A DNA stretch of 9,754 bases from Caryophanales bacterium UBA2298. Lineage in GTDB: Bacteria > Bacillota_I > Bacilli_A > Izemoplasmatales > Hujiaoplasmataceae. The translations under genes were made by a program, and so were the position numbers. This document shows, piece by piece, positions 1 through 8,175 of this stretch. Location: positions 1-9,754 of the forward strand of contig DDWA01000035.1 in NCBI GenBank assembly GCA_002345425.1, written 5' to 3'. How positions within the stretch are numbered: position 1 is the first letter of the stretch; each line of letters begins with the position of its first letter. The notes under the pieces were generated by a model. The model did not search any database. It had not been told where the DNA came from and saw nothing but the letters and a program-made list of their open reading frames with translations.

Positions 1-62
1 TTCGTAAGAATTATTTTTGTTCTTGAATTTTTTTGATTTTGGAAAGATAAACTTATGTTAAT

Positions 63-73
63 TATGATATAAT
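63..73 (+). promoter_or_regulatory. Extended -10 promoter of addBA
   Basis: A perfect TATAAT hexamer lies at 68-73 and is preceded by TG one base upstream (65-66), giving the extended -10 form TATGATATAAT. No convincing -35 hexamer sits 16-18 bases upstream (45-51 is A-rich without TTGACA), as is usual for promoters that rely on the extended -10. Transcription would start near base 80, leaving a leader of only about 16 bases before the addB start, just enough to hold the Shine-Dalgarno sequence. Confidence 0.7.
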
Positions 74-80
74 AAATTTT

Positions 81-89
81 AAGGGTGAT
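81..89 (+). promoter_or_regulatory. Ribosome binding site deciding the GTG start of addB
   Basis: AAGGGTGAT at 81-89 resembles the GGTGAT half of the full anti-16S complement. It sits about 6 bases before GTG at 96, good spacing, but only 2 bases before the out-of-frame ATG at 92. An in-frame TGA at 90-92 blocks any start further upstream, so GTG 96 is the only credible start. Confidence 0.6.
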
Positions 90-95
90 TGATGC

Positions 96-2354
96 GTGAA
101 GTCATTAAAGAATATTAAAGACAATGCACTTTTAATCTGTGCAAATCAAGATAAATTACAAATATTGAATTACTTAAGTGATAATTCAATTTTTTTAAAC
201 TTAGAATTTTATGACTCCCATTTTTCTTATCTTTCATTCAATAAAAATTACTTGTTTTATTTGAGAAAGAATTATCAAATTAAGCCTTATTTAGGTGAAA
301 GATTTAAGAAATATTTTGATTATGTCGATAATGATAAAGAATATAAATCAGATAAAATCAAAGAACTTCAAAAGATTAAAAAATCTTTGTTGAAAAATAA
401 TATCTTGTTTGAAAAACAAAGATATTATTCTCAAATTTATCAAGTTAATGATTTGTTTGTTCCCAAAAGGTTTAATCAAAATGTTGAAAAGATTTATACC
501 AACAGAATCACTGAGAATAAAGTTACTTTATATAAGGCAATTGATCAATTGGAGCAAGTAAGATTTGTATACGAGAAAGTTGTAAAATTATTAGAAAATG
601 GTATTGATATTAACAAGATTAATATTTTAAATTCTACAGTTGAAGATGACGTAAGTTTAGGTAAATTATTTCATGATTCTTTTATTCCTTATAATATCAA
701 TAAAAGGACTAGTTTAAGCGAATATCCAGTAATGATAAACTTAATTAAACATTTAAAAGAAACAGGCTATGAAAAAGCTTTAAATTATTTAAATGAGTTA
801 GAAAAGAATGATGTCATAAATAAAATTATTAGAGTATTCAATACTTATGAAAAAGTCTTGTTTGTTGAAGATATTGAAGTTATAATCTATGAATTAAAGA
901 AATTATCTTTGATAGATTCAGGATATGCAGAAGCAATCAATATCACCAGTTTTAATAATCATGTTTATCGTGAAGATGAGTACTATATTTTAATGAATTA
1001 TTATGATGACGCTTTTCCAAAAAAATATGTTGATAACGATTATTTAAGCGATAGTGAAGTAAAAGAAATTGACTATCCGACATCGGTAGAATTAAATAAC
1101 TATAACAAACAGATGATTACCGATGTCTTAAATCAAATCAATCATCTTATTTTAGTTTATCCAAATCAAGTTATTGATGAAACTAGACCGGCTAGATTCA
1201 ATTTAAGTCGAGAAATTAATTACTTCAACTTTGAACATGAATATAAAGTTAAGACTTATTTGAATGACTTGGTGTATTTAGATTTTGCTAAGAAACGTTA
1301 TGATTTTGATAATTATAATATTTATACAGCAGATCTTGAAAGATTGAATAATGTCTATCATCATGAATACCAAGAATACATTCCTTTCTTTACCGGAATT
1401 AATGATAAAACGTTAACTTATTTAATTGATAAATTTAATACTTTAACCGCCTATAAATTAGAAAGTTACGCTTTATGTCCTTTTCAATATTATCTAAAGT
1501 ATTTATTGAAGTTGGATAGTTTTGAAGATAACATTTTTACTTATATCGGTAATGTTATCCATAAAGCTTTAGAACTAAAGATGAAGAATGGTAGGTATGA
1601 TAATGAAGAATTATTTGCAAGTTATAATTTTCCTGAAAAAGAAAATTATAAAAGAGCGATATTTGAAGAAATTATTGTTGAAAATTTAGAAGTTATCGAA
1701 GCGATAGTCAGTGATTTTGAAAGTAATTCTTTATTTAAGAGTGTGTTAGCAGAAGAAAAGATTAATCAAGCGTTTGATGAATATTTTAAGCTTACTGGAG
1801 TGATTGACAAAGTTTTGATCGATGATGAATATAAATATTTTTTAATCATCGATTATAAATTAAGCGATAAAGATTTTAAGAGAGATGACTTAACAAAAAA
1901 ATACCGGTTACAATTACCGTTTTATCTTTATAGTTTTAAAAAAACACATCCTGATTTAAGACCGACAGGAATGCTTTATCAAAAGACTTCTTTAGTAAAG
2001 GAAGATAGATTGGCAAATAACAGCTATAAGATGAAAGGCATGGTTCTTGATGATGTTAGTGTTATCGGTAGAATTGATCCTGATTTTTCAAGAATTCAAG
2101 GCGTAAGATTAAAAAAAGACGAAACTTTAAGTGATAGTCCTAATAATCTTATTAATAGTGAAGACTTAGAAAAACTGTTATCGAGAACTGAAACAGTAAT
2201 TTCAGAAACTTCTAAAAGTATTGTTAAAGGTGATTTTACGATTAAACCAATCCTTGTAGATGTCGATGCTAGAAGTAAGAATAGTATTTCTTGTGAGTAT
2301 TGTAATTATAGTTCCATCTGTTACTCGAAGAATAAAATGTTGGGTGGTGAGTAA
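96..2354 (+). CDS. addB: AddB-type nuclease subunit of the AddAB helicase-nuclease, compact form
   Basis: This is the second subunit of AddAB (RexB-like), which with AddA unwinds and resects double-strand breaks to load RecA. The 752-residue protein starts at GTG 96. The C-terminal RecB-type nuclease domain is intact: His489 (GNVIHKALE), Asp571 (TGVIDK), the catalytic Asp586-Tyr587-Lys588 (IIDYK) and Gln606-Tyr610 (QLPFY). The iron-sulfur cysteines of AddB proteins are all present: Cys461 in CPFQYYLKY, then Cys733, Cys736 and Cys742 in the C-x2-C-x5-C arrangement at the C-terminus. The N-terminal half keeps remnants of the UvrD-like fold (for example residues 154-220 and 281-356) but shows no Walker A (GxGKT). 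From memory, B. subtilis AddB is about 1166 residues and does have a nucleotide-binding site, so roughly 400 residues are missing, mostly N-terminal. The protein contains no tryptophan. addA follows after 2 bases, supporting the assignment. No frameshift or decay is visible. Confidence 0.9.
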   Translation: MKSLKNIKDNALLICANQDKLQILNYLSDNSIFLNLEFYDSHFSYLSFNKNYLFYLRKNYQIKPYLGERFKKYFDYVDNDKEYKSDKIKELQKIKKSLLKNNILFEKQRYYSQIYQVNDLFVPKRFNQNVEKIYTNRITENKVTLYKAIDQLEQVRFVYEKVVKLLENGIDINKINILNSTVEDDVSLGKLFHDSFIPYNINKRTSLSEYPVMINLIKHLKETGYEKALNYLNELEKNDVINKIIRVFNTYEKVLFVEDIEVIIYELKKLSLIDSGYAEAINITSFNNHVYREDEYYILMNYYDDAFPKKYVDNDYLSDSEVKEIDYPTSVELNNYNKQMITDVLNQINHLILVYPNQVIDETRPARFNLSREINYFNFEHEYKVKTYLNDLVYLDFAKKRYDFDNYNIYTADLERLNNVYHHEYQEYIPFFTGINDKTLTYLIDKFNTLTAYKLESYALCPFQYYLKYLLKLDSFEDNIFTYIGNVIHKALELKMKNGRYDNEELFASYNFPEKENYKRAIFEEIIVENLEVIEAIVSDFESNSLFKSVLAEEKINQAFDEYFKLTGVIDKVLIDDEYKYFLIIDYKLSDKDFKRDDLTKKYRLQLPFYLYSFKKTHPDLRPTGMLYQKTSLVKEDRLANNSYKMKGMVLDDVSVIGRIDPDFSRIQGVRLKKDETLSDSPNNLINSEDLEKLLSRTETVISETSKSIVKGDFTIKPILVDVDARSKNSISCEYCNYSSICYSKNKMLGGE
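2342..2351 (+). promoter_or_regulatory. addA ribosome binding site inside the addB 3' end
   Basis: GGGTGGTGAG, which encodes the last residues of AddB (GGE), carries GGTGAG at 2346-2351, five bases before the addA ATG at 2357. The site lies within the upstream coding sequence, so ribosomes finishing addB should re-initiate on addA. This favours balanced synthesis of the two subunits. Confidence 0.6.
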
Positions 2355-2356
2355 AG

Positions 2357-5300
2357 ATGGGTTATACTAAAAGCCAATTAGAAGCTATCAATTATAAAAC
2401 TGGGAACATCTTAGTTAGTGCCAGTGCGGGTTCAGGTAAAACAGGAGTTTTAAAAGAAAGAGTCATAACAAAACTTAAGAACGGAATTGATATTGATAAA
2501 TTAGTTATCTTAACCTTTACCAAAGCTGCCGCAGAAGAAATGAAATCAAGAATTATCAACGAAATTGAAAGTTTAAATCTCACTGATCAATTACCGAAAA
2601 TTGATAATGCGATTATTTCAACTTTCGACGCTTTTACATTAAGATTAGTTACTGAGTATCATTATTTATTAGGACTAGATAAAGATATTACGATAAGTGA
2701 CCAAGTTTTAATCAAGATTAGAAAACAAGAAACGATTAAAAAAGTTCTGGAAAAATATTATTTAAACAATGATGAAGCATTTAAATTATTATTTAAACGT
2801 TATTTCAATAAATCTGATGGTTGGTTAGAAGATAGTGTCTATAAAATCGGTGAGGCTTTAAGAAAATTGGCTGATTATGAACAGTATATTTGTGATTACG
2901 CTGATTTATATCAAGAAAAAGAGTTTATCGAGTTAAATGCTAAAAAATATATAAAACAGATAATTCAAAAATTAAAAGATGAATATCAAGATTTTTCGGT
3001 AATGTATTTAGAAAAACTACCGGCTTTTGATGAAAAATTTCAGGAATACATTTTAAATGTCAAGACAATTGTTGATGAGATTATTAATGAAGATGATGAA
3101 AATGTAATAATTATTAAAATCATCAATTTCAAGAGACCGACTAAACCGAAGAACAAAGAACTAAGCGCTCCTGCAATACTTGATGTTTTAAAAGACATTA
3201 AAGATGAGTTTAAAAAGTTATTTGTCTTTAGTTATGACGACCTTTTAACTTCAGTGAAGTCTTCTTTTCAAGTAGCAAACGAACTCTTAAAAATCGTTAC
3301 TGACTATTTAGATGAATTCAATCGAATAAAAGCCGAAGAGATGCTATATTCTTATGAAGATATCATGTTTTTTGCGATAAAGTTATTTGAAGATTTTGAC
3401 GATATAAGATTAAAGTTTATTAATAACATTCATGAGATCTTAATTGATGAATATCAAGATACCAATGATTTGCAAGATTGGTTTATTAGTTTAATAGCCA
3501 ATAATAACGTTTTTATGGTTGGGGACGTCAAACAATCGATTTATCGGTTCAGAGATGCTAATCCGAAAAACTTTATGAGAATCTATAGAGAATATAATGA
3601 CCATAATACTGGTAAGGCGATTTTCTTGCAGGAAAACTTTAGATCAAATCGCTTTGTTTTAGAAGCGATTAATCAAATTTTTAAACAGATTATGACATAT
3701 GAAGTTGGTGGAGTGGATTACGAAGATGAACAAGTCTTAAAAACCGGTTATGATGAAGACTATTTATTACATGATGCAAATGCCTTTGAAACTAAAGTTT
3801 ATGATATTAATCTTATTAAAGATGATTATCCAAATCAAACAAGAGAAGAAACTGAAGCTCATTTAGTAGCACAAGATATTTTAAAACGAATGGAAGATAA
3901 TGAAGAGATTTATGATTTGAAATTGGGTAAAAAGAGAAGTTTAGCATTCTCTGATTTTACGGTTTTAGTTGATCGGAAAAAAGCGTTTTTGACTTATGCA
4001 AAAGTTATCTCTAAGTATAATATCCCAATTGATATCTATGATGATGAACCATTTTTTTCCAGTGATGAGATAAGGTTTGTCTTTCAGTATTTGTTGCTGA
4101 TAAATTGTTTTAAAGATGATAAGTACTTTAAGAAGTATTTTAAAACCTCACTTTATGCTGTTGCTAGATCATTTGTTTACCGGATAAAAGATGAAGTTAT
4201 TGCTAAATTTTTAGCTTTTGAAAGTTTAGAAGAAATTGCTGATATTAGTAAGTTAAGCAATGATACTTCATTGCGAATAATCTATCAAGACATCAACGAT
4301 ATTATCGCTTATTATTGGGATTATCCGCCTAGTAAGATTTTAGAAATTGTCTATCAAAAGACTAATATTTATTTAAAAATAGCGGAACTAAATAACCCAA
4401 GACAAAAGGAAGAAAAGTTGGATTTCTTCTTACTTAAAGTAAAGGCGATCAAAGAATTTACTTATCAAGAATTGATTATGTATTTAGAAGCGATTATTGA
4501 AACCGAAGATTTCGATATTGAATATGCAGAAAAGAAAAATAATGTGAACGCTGTGAAGTTAATGTCGATTCATAAATCTAAAGGTTTACAATTCCCGATC
4601 GTGTATCTGATTGGCCTTTATAAACAATTTATGAATATGGAGAATAAAGAACCATTTATTTTTAATAAAGATTATGGTATTTTAACAAAGAGTTATCAAG
4701 AGGGATTTTATCCAAACTTTTTACAAAAACTTTATTTTAATGAAGTTGAATCAGAAAACGTTTCTGAAAAAGTTAGATTGTTATATGTAGCGATGACGCG
4801 AGCAATAAATAAAATTGTTTTAGTTCTTGATTATGACGAAAGCTTTCTAGAGAAAAAACATAAAATATTAAGTTTTAAACATCTGTTATATCAAACAATT
4901 AAGATTGATGAAAATATGATTGAAGAGTTTAAGATTCCTAGTTTAGTTAATCAGAAGAAAGCGTTGAATGTAAGTGAGGAAGTTATTGAATTTAAGAGAT
5001 TTGATTTTTCTTATGAAAAACTTGTAAAAGTTAGATATTCAAAAGCAATGACTAATTTTTTAGATGATGATGCGATTAAGATGATTGATAAAGGAAATGA
5101 ATACCATCAATTACTAGAAATCGTTGATTTTAATGATCTAGAAAATTCTATTAAAGATTTTCCAAATAATTTAAAACAAGCGATTAAAAATTTAGTTAAT
5201 CAACCACTTTTTACTGAACTTAAAAATCCTAAATTTTACCAGGAATATGAATTTTATCAAGAAAAAGAAAATAGAGTTTTAAGAGGAATAATCGATCTTT

Positions 5301-5479
5301 TGATTATTGCGGAGGATCGGGTTATTACCCTTGATTATAAGTTGAAGAATATCGATGATGAAGCTTATGTAAAACAACTTAAAGGTTATTATGATTTCTT
5401 AAAAGAAAAAATTGATAAACCAATCAAATTATTTCTATATTCACTGTTTGATAATGAGTTGAAAGAAGTGATTTTGTGA
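2357..5479 (+). CDS. addA: AddA helicase-nuclease subunit of AddAB
   Basis: This is the ATP-driven 3'-5' helicase and nuclease subunit of AddAB (RexA-like), acting in the cytoplasm on double-strand DNA ends ahead of RecA. The superfamily 1A helicase motifs appear in order: Q motif Gln7; Walker A SASAGSGKT at 21-29; motif Ia LTFTKAAAEEM at 52-62; Walker B LIDEYQD with Asp364-Glu365; motif III GDVKQSIYRFR at 389-399; motif IV ENFRS with Arg429; motif V SIHKSKGLQF at 737-746; motif VI LLYVAMTRA with Arg815. A RecB-type nuclease domain closes the protein: His917, Asp980 (GIID), Asp993-Tyr994-Lys995 (LDYK) and Gln1007-Tyr1011 (QLKGY). At 1040 residues it is shorter than B. subtilis AddA (about 1230, from memory), but no motif is missing. 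The start is ATG 2357, two bases after addB. It ends in TGA; all tryptophans seen are TGG. Confidence 0.96.
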   Translation: MGYTKSQLEAINYKTGNILVSASAGSGKTGVLKERVITKLKNGIDIDKLVILTFTKAAAEEMKSRIINEIESLNLTDQLPKIDNAIISTFDAFTLRLVTEYHYLLGLDKDITISDQVLIKIRKQETIKKVLEKYYLNNDEAFKLLFKRYFNKSDGWLEDSVYKIGEALRKLADYEQYICDYADLYQEKEFIELNAKKYIKQIIQKLKDEYQDFSVMYLEKLPAFDEKFQEYILNVKTIVDEIINEDDENVIIIKIINFKRPTKPKNKELSAPAILDVLKDIKDEFKKLFVFSYDDLLTSVKSSFQVANELLKIVTDYLDEFNRIKAEEMLYSYEDIMFFAIKLFEDFDDIRLKFINNIHEILIDEYQDTNDLQDWFISLIANNNVFMVGDVKQSIYRFRDANPKNFMRIYREYNDHNTGKAIFLQENFRSNRFVLEAINQIFKQIMTYEVGGVDYEDEQVLKTGYDEDYLLHDANAFETKVYDINLIKDDYPNQTREETEAHLVAQDILKRMEDNEEIYDLKLGKKRSLAFSDFTVLVDRKKAFLTYAKVISKYNIPIDIYDDEPFFSSDEIRFVFQYLLLINCFKDDKYFKKYFKTSLYAVARSFVYRIKDEVIAKFLAFESLEEIADISKLSNDTSLRIIYQDINDIIAYYWDYPPSKILEIVYQKTNIYLKIAELNNPRQKEEKLDFFLLKVKAIKEFTYQELIMYLEAIIETEDFDIEYAEKKNNVNAVKLMSIHKSKGLQFPIVYLIGLYKQFMNMENKEPFIFNKDYGILTKSYQEGFYPNFLQKLYFNEVESENVSEKVRLLYVAMTRAINKIVLVLDYDESFLEKKHKILSFKHLLYQTIKIDENMIEEFKIPSLVNQKKALNVSEEVIEFKRFDFSYEKLVKVRYSKAMTNFLDDDAIKMIDKGNEYHQLLEIVDFNDLENSIKDFPNNLKQAIKNLVNQPLFTELKNPKFYQEYEFYQEKENRVLRGIIDLLIIAEDRVITLDYKLKNIDDEAYVKQLKGYYDFLKEKIDKPIKLFLYSLFDNELKEVIL

Positions 5480-5485
5480 TATACT
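5459..5485 (+). promoter_or_regulatory. Promoter of the Sel1 gene pair, straddling the addA stop
   Basis: TTGAAA at 5459-5464 is followed 15 bases later by TATACT at 5480-5485. TG one base upstream of the hexamer (5477-5478) makes an extended -10 (TGTGATATACT) of the same type as before addB. The addA stop codon TGA at 5477-5479 forms the extension itself. The spacer is short, so the extended -10 would carry most of the activity. Transcription would start near 5492, leaving about 20 bases of leader. Read-through from addA is also possible because no terminator separates the genes. Confidence 0.5.
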
Positions 5486-5495
5486 ATTATTGATT

Positions 5496-5505
5496 GAGGA
5501 AGGAG
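5496..5505 (+). promoter_or_regulatory. Strong ribosome binding site of the first Sel1 gene
   Basis: GAGGAAGGAG contains AAGGAG at 5500-5505, seven bases before ATG 5513. It is one of the best Shine-Dalgarno matches in the window. Confidence 0.75.
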
Positions 5506-5512
5506 TTAGTTT

Positions 5513-6451
5513 ATGGCGAGAATTGAACTTGTAGAAAAAGCAAAAGAAGCCTTTATAGCAAAGAACTATAAAGATGCTTATGTCTTGCTTAAAAAAATAA
5601 CTAAGGAATCTCCTGAGGCCGCTTATTATCTAGGTTTAATGTATTATTACGGTTATTACGTAAGTGTTGATTATAACCTAGCTTATAGCAATTTTAAACA
5701 AGCTTGGGAAGGCTTGTTTGAAGAGGGTATATATATGCTTGGAAGAATGTATGAAGAGGGTAAGGGCGTCGATAAGAATTTGGAACAGGCCTTTAAATTG
5801 TATCAAGCAGCAATTCACAGTGAGAATGCAAAGTTAAGAATGGCTAATTTTTATGAATATGGTAAATATGTTGATAAATCTTTGACTAGTGCCATTAAAA
5901 TCTATAATGAATTACAAAAGAATGATAATGCTTATGCGATGTATAAGATTGGGACTTTTTATTTTAATGGCGAAGGTTTGAAAAAAGATTTGAATAATGC
6001 TTATAAATGGTTAAATAAAGCTTTGCTTGCTGGTTCAGTTGAAGCGATGAATCATTTCCGGATTATTGGAACTAAGAGTAAGACCGATGTCAGAAGTACT
6101 AGTGAGATTTATAATACTGGTAAGAGTTTAGTTGAAAAAGGTTTGATTGAAGAAGCTTTGCCTTATTTAGAAGCGGCAGCGAGTGAAAAGTATTTGCCAG
6201 CAATCATTCAAATTTATGAAATATATAAAAATGGTATTGTTTTTGAAAAAGATTTAGTGATGGCTTTTAAAATATTGCAGAAATATGAAAGTTATAAAGA
6301 AGCTAAAATCTATTATTTAATGGGTAGAGCTTATGAACTAGGTGAAGGTGTTGATTCTTCCTTTGTTAAGGCTGCTAAGTATTATGAGTTGGGAGCTTCT
6401 TTAGATTATGAACCGGCTAAAACAGCTTTAAGAGAGATTAGGGGGTATTAG
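5513..6451 (+). CDS. Sel1-like repeat protein, 312 residues
   Basis: This is a solenoid of about six to seven Sel1-like repeats (helix-turn-helix units related to TPR), which typically bind other proteins; the specific partner is unknown. Repeat-like units start near residues 36, 71, 106, 139, 195, 229 and 263. The best copies show the family pattern of LGxxYxxGxGV, a charged turn, then AxxxYxxA: YMLGRMYEEGKGVDKN at 74-89, IGTFYFNGEGLKKD at 146-159 and LMGRAYELGEGVD at 269-281. The segment at 183-228 is degenerate. There is no signal peptide, membrane helix or enzymatic motif, so it is most likely a soluble cytoplasmic scaffold. ATG 5513 has a strong ribosome binding site. The gene follows addA by 33 bases and is followed after one base by a second, longer Sel1 gene, with which it surely forms an operon. 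A link to DNA repair is only suggested by position. Confidence 0.88.
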   Translation: MARIELVEKAKEAFIAKNYKDAYVLLKKITKESPEAAYYLGLMYYYGYYVSVDYNLAYSNFKQAWEGLFEEGIYMLGRMYEEGKGVDKNLEQAFKLYQAAIHSENAKLRMANFYEYGKYVDKSLTSAIKIYNELQKNDNAYAMYKIGTFYFNGEGLKKDLNNAYKWLNKALLAGSVEAMNHFRIIGTKSKTDVRSTSEIYNTGKSLVEKGLIEEALPYLEAAASEKYLPAIIQIYEIYKNGIVFEKDLVMAFKILQKYESYKEAKIYYLMGRAYELGEGVDSSFVKAAKYYELGASLDYEPAKTALREIRGY

Positions 6452-6452
6452 A

Positions 6453-8171
6453 ATGGTAAATCTAATGACACCTAAAGAATTGAATGAATTGGGCGACCAA
6501 TATTTTTATGGTCAAGGTGTGGATAAGAATATTGAAATTGCTTTTACTTATTATAAAAGAGCAGCTGATCAAAGTAATCCGGTTGGTTTATATAATGTCG
6601 GTAAATATTTTTTAGCTAAGAATAACGAAAAACAAGCTTATGAGTATTATGAGAAAAGTTCTGAGTTAAGTTATGCATTAGCTTTTATAAAACTATCGGA
6701 TATGAATTTGAATGGAATTGGCGTTAAGAAGAATAAGAAAAAAGCTTTTAAGATGATGGAAATGGCAGTTGATTTAAATGAGATTGAAGCTTTTCATTTG
6801 CTAGGTAAGTATTATTTGTTGGGTATTGGTGTTAAAAGAAATGAAAATAAGGCTTTTGTATTGTTTGAATTAAGTGCTCAGAATAATAATCCAGAAGGGA
6901 TGTTTCTTTTAGGCGAGTTATTATTAAACGCTAAAACATTAAAGAATGATTATGAAGCTGCATTCTTTTATTTAGATAAAGCTGCGGTTAATAAAAATAT
7001 TAACGCAATAAAATATTTAAAAGAACTTTATTTAGAACCGCACGTATATTTGAAGAAAAGATCTAATCTTTACCGCAAAGAAATGTGGTTTTATTACGAT
7101 GAGTTATTAGCTAATTTAGATGATGTGGATGCATTAAAAAGATGTGCTTTTGCTTATTATTATGGGAATGATACAACCAAGATTAATTTTGAAAAATCGA
7201 TTAAATATTTTAAGATTTTACATAGCTTAGATACTGATGCCGGTTATTTAGGTTTGGGATTATCTTATCTCTATGGTCAAGGTGTAATTAGTGATATTGA
7301 GCAAGCTAGAGATTACTTGGAAATTGCCGCAAATAGAGATAGTTCTAAAGCTAAGAATGCTTTAGGCGATATGTATCGTCTAGGTAAAGGCGTAGAAGTT
7401 AATTATGCTAGAGCGAGGGATTTTTATTTAGAAGCTGCAAGAGATAATGATGAAGACGCTTTGATTAATTTAGGATTGTTGCATTACAGAAAACAGATTA
7501 AAAACGCAACGGAAACTTTAGCTTTGCAGTTTATGACTAGAGCCAGTGAAGCGGGTAGTGCAGCTGCTTTTTATTGGTTAGGGGTTTTTAGTGATAAAGG
7601 TATTGGTCAAGAAAGATCAACTGAAGCAGCGATAAAATTTTTAGAAAAAGCAATTTCTTCAGGGAATACTGGAGCTAAATATAAATTAGCTCAGTTGCTT
7701 TATGATGAAACGATAGCGACCAAGATGTCAAAGAAAAAACAGGATAAGAACTTTATATATATTAAGGAATTGTTGCTGGAATACATCAGCAATCCTCTTA
7801 GCCAAGAAGTCAATGTGTTATATTCAATGAATCTTTTTGGCGAGATGTATAAGAATGATTTCTTTTCAGAAAAGTCTTTTAAAGTGTCAAGATATTGGTA
7901 TGAGTTGGCAGCGGATAAAGGCTTTGTTAAAGCAATGGTAAGAATGTTTGAAATATTAGAAACTAAAGAACCGAAAAAAGCTTTTGAATGGTTGAAGAAA
8001 GCGTGTCTTCATCCGAGTGACGGAGAAGAGTTGTTTCAGATGTCTTTAGTATATGAACAAGGTAAGTTAGGAATGCTTAGTGATAAGGTTAAAGCTAGTA
8101 ATTATTTACGCCAAGCTGCGGAGTTTAATTATAAGCCGGCAATCATGAAATTGACTTTACCAGATAAATAA
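6453..8171 (+). CDS. Sel1-like repeat protein, 572 residues
   Basis: This is a long Sel1-like solenoid with roughly a dozen repeats, predicted to be a soluble protein-binding scaffold of unknown partner. Clear copies include YFYGQGVDKNIEIAFTYYK (17-35), MNLNGIGVKKNKKKAF (84-99), LLGKYYLLGIGVKRN (116-130), LGLSYLYGQGVISD (268-281), ALGDMYRLGKGVEVN (303-317), LGVFSDKGIGQE (376-387), then more divergent units near 455-490, 491-520 and 522-562. Two stretches break the register: residues about 182-226, and a lysine-rich insert at about 418-445 (KMSKKKQDKN). No signal peptide, transmembrane helix or catalytic motif is seen. ATG 6453 lies one base after the upstream Sel1 gene, with AGGGGG at 6440-6445 as ribosome binding site seven bases away. 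A second ATG at 6465 (Met5) is possible but has no better site. The gene ends just before a strong terminator, closing the operon. Confidence 0.88.
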   Translation: MVNLMTPKELNELGDQYFYGQGVDKNIEIAFTYYKRAADQSNPVGLYNVGKYFLAKNNEKQAYEYYEKSSELSYALAFIKLSDMNLNGIGVKKNKKKAFKMMEMAVDLNEIEAFHLLGKYYLLGIGVKRNENKAFVLFELSAQNNNPEGMFLLGELLLNAKTLKNDYEAAFFYLDKAAVNKNINAIKYLKELYLEPHVYLKKRSNLYRKEMWFYYDELLANLDDVDALKRCAFAYYYGNDTTKINFEKSIKYFKILHSLDTDAGYLGLGLSYLYGQGVISDIEQARDYLEIAANRDSSKAKNALGDMYRLGKGVEVNYARARDFYLEAARDNDEDALINLGLLHYRKQIKNATETLALQFMTRASEAGSAAAFYWLGVFSDKGIGQERSTEAAIKFLEKAISSGNTGAKYKLAQLLYDETIATKMSKKKQDKNFIYIKELLLEYISNPLSQEVNVLYSMNLFGEMYKNDFFSEKSFKVSRYWYELAADKGFVKAMVRMFEILETKEPKKAFEWLKKACLHPSDGEELFQMSLVYEQGKLGMLSDKVKASNYLRQAAEFNYKPAIMKLTLPDK

Positions 8172-8175
8172 ATGT

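Noticed and set aside
5..35. Possible weak terminator (TAAGAA / TTCTTG stem followed by AATTTTTTT) from a gene left of the window
   Set aside because: The stem is only 5-6 pairs, almost all A-U with one wobble, so it is not distinguishable from chance in such A+T-rich sequence.
597..629. AddB NGIDINKINIL resembles AddA NGIDIDKLVIL (2480-2512), suggesting a duplicated segment
   Set aside because: In AddA this strand precedes motif Ia, while in AddB it sits in a different part of the fold. The similarity is short and fits common UvrD-type loop-strand composition.
2392..2583. Open frame of 63 codons on the reverse strand opposite the AddA Walker A region
   Set aside because: It is a shadow of a strongly conserved coding region, has no ribosome binding site, and its composition is that of antisense of AddA motifs.
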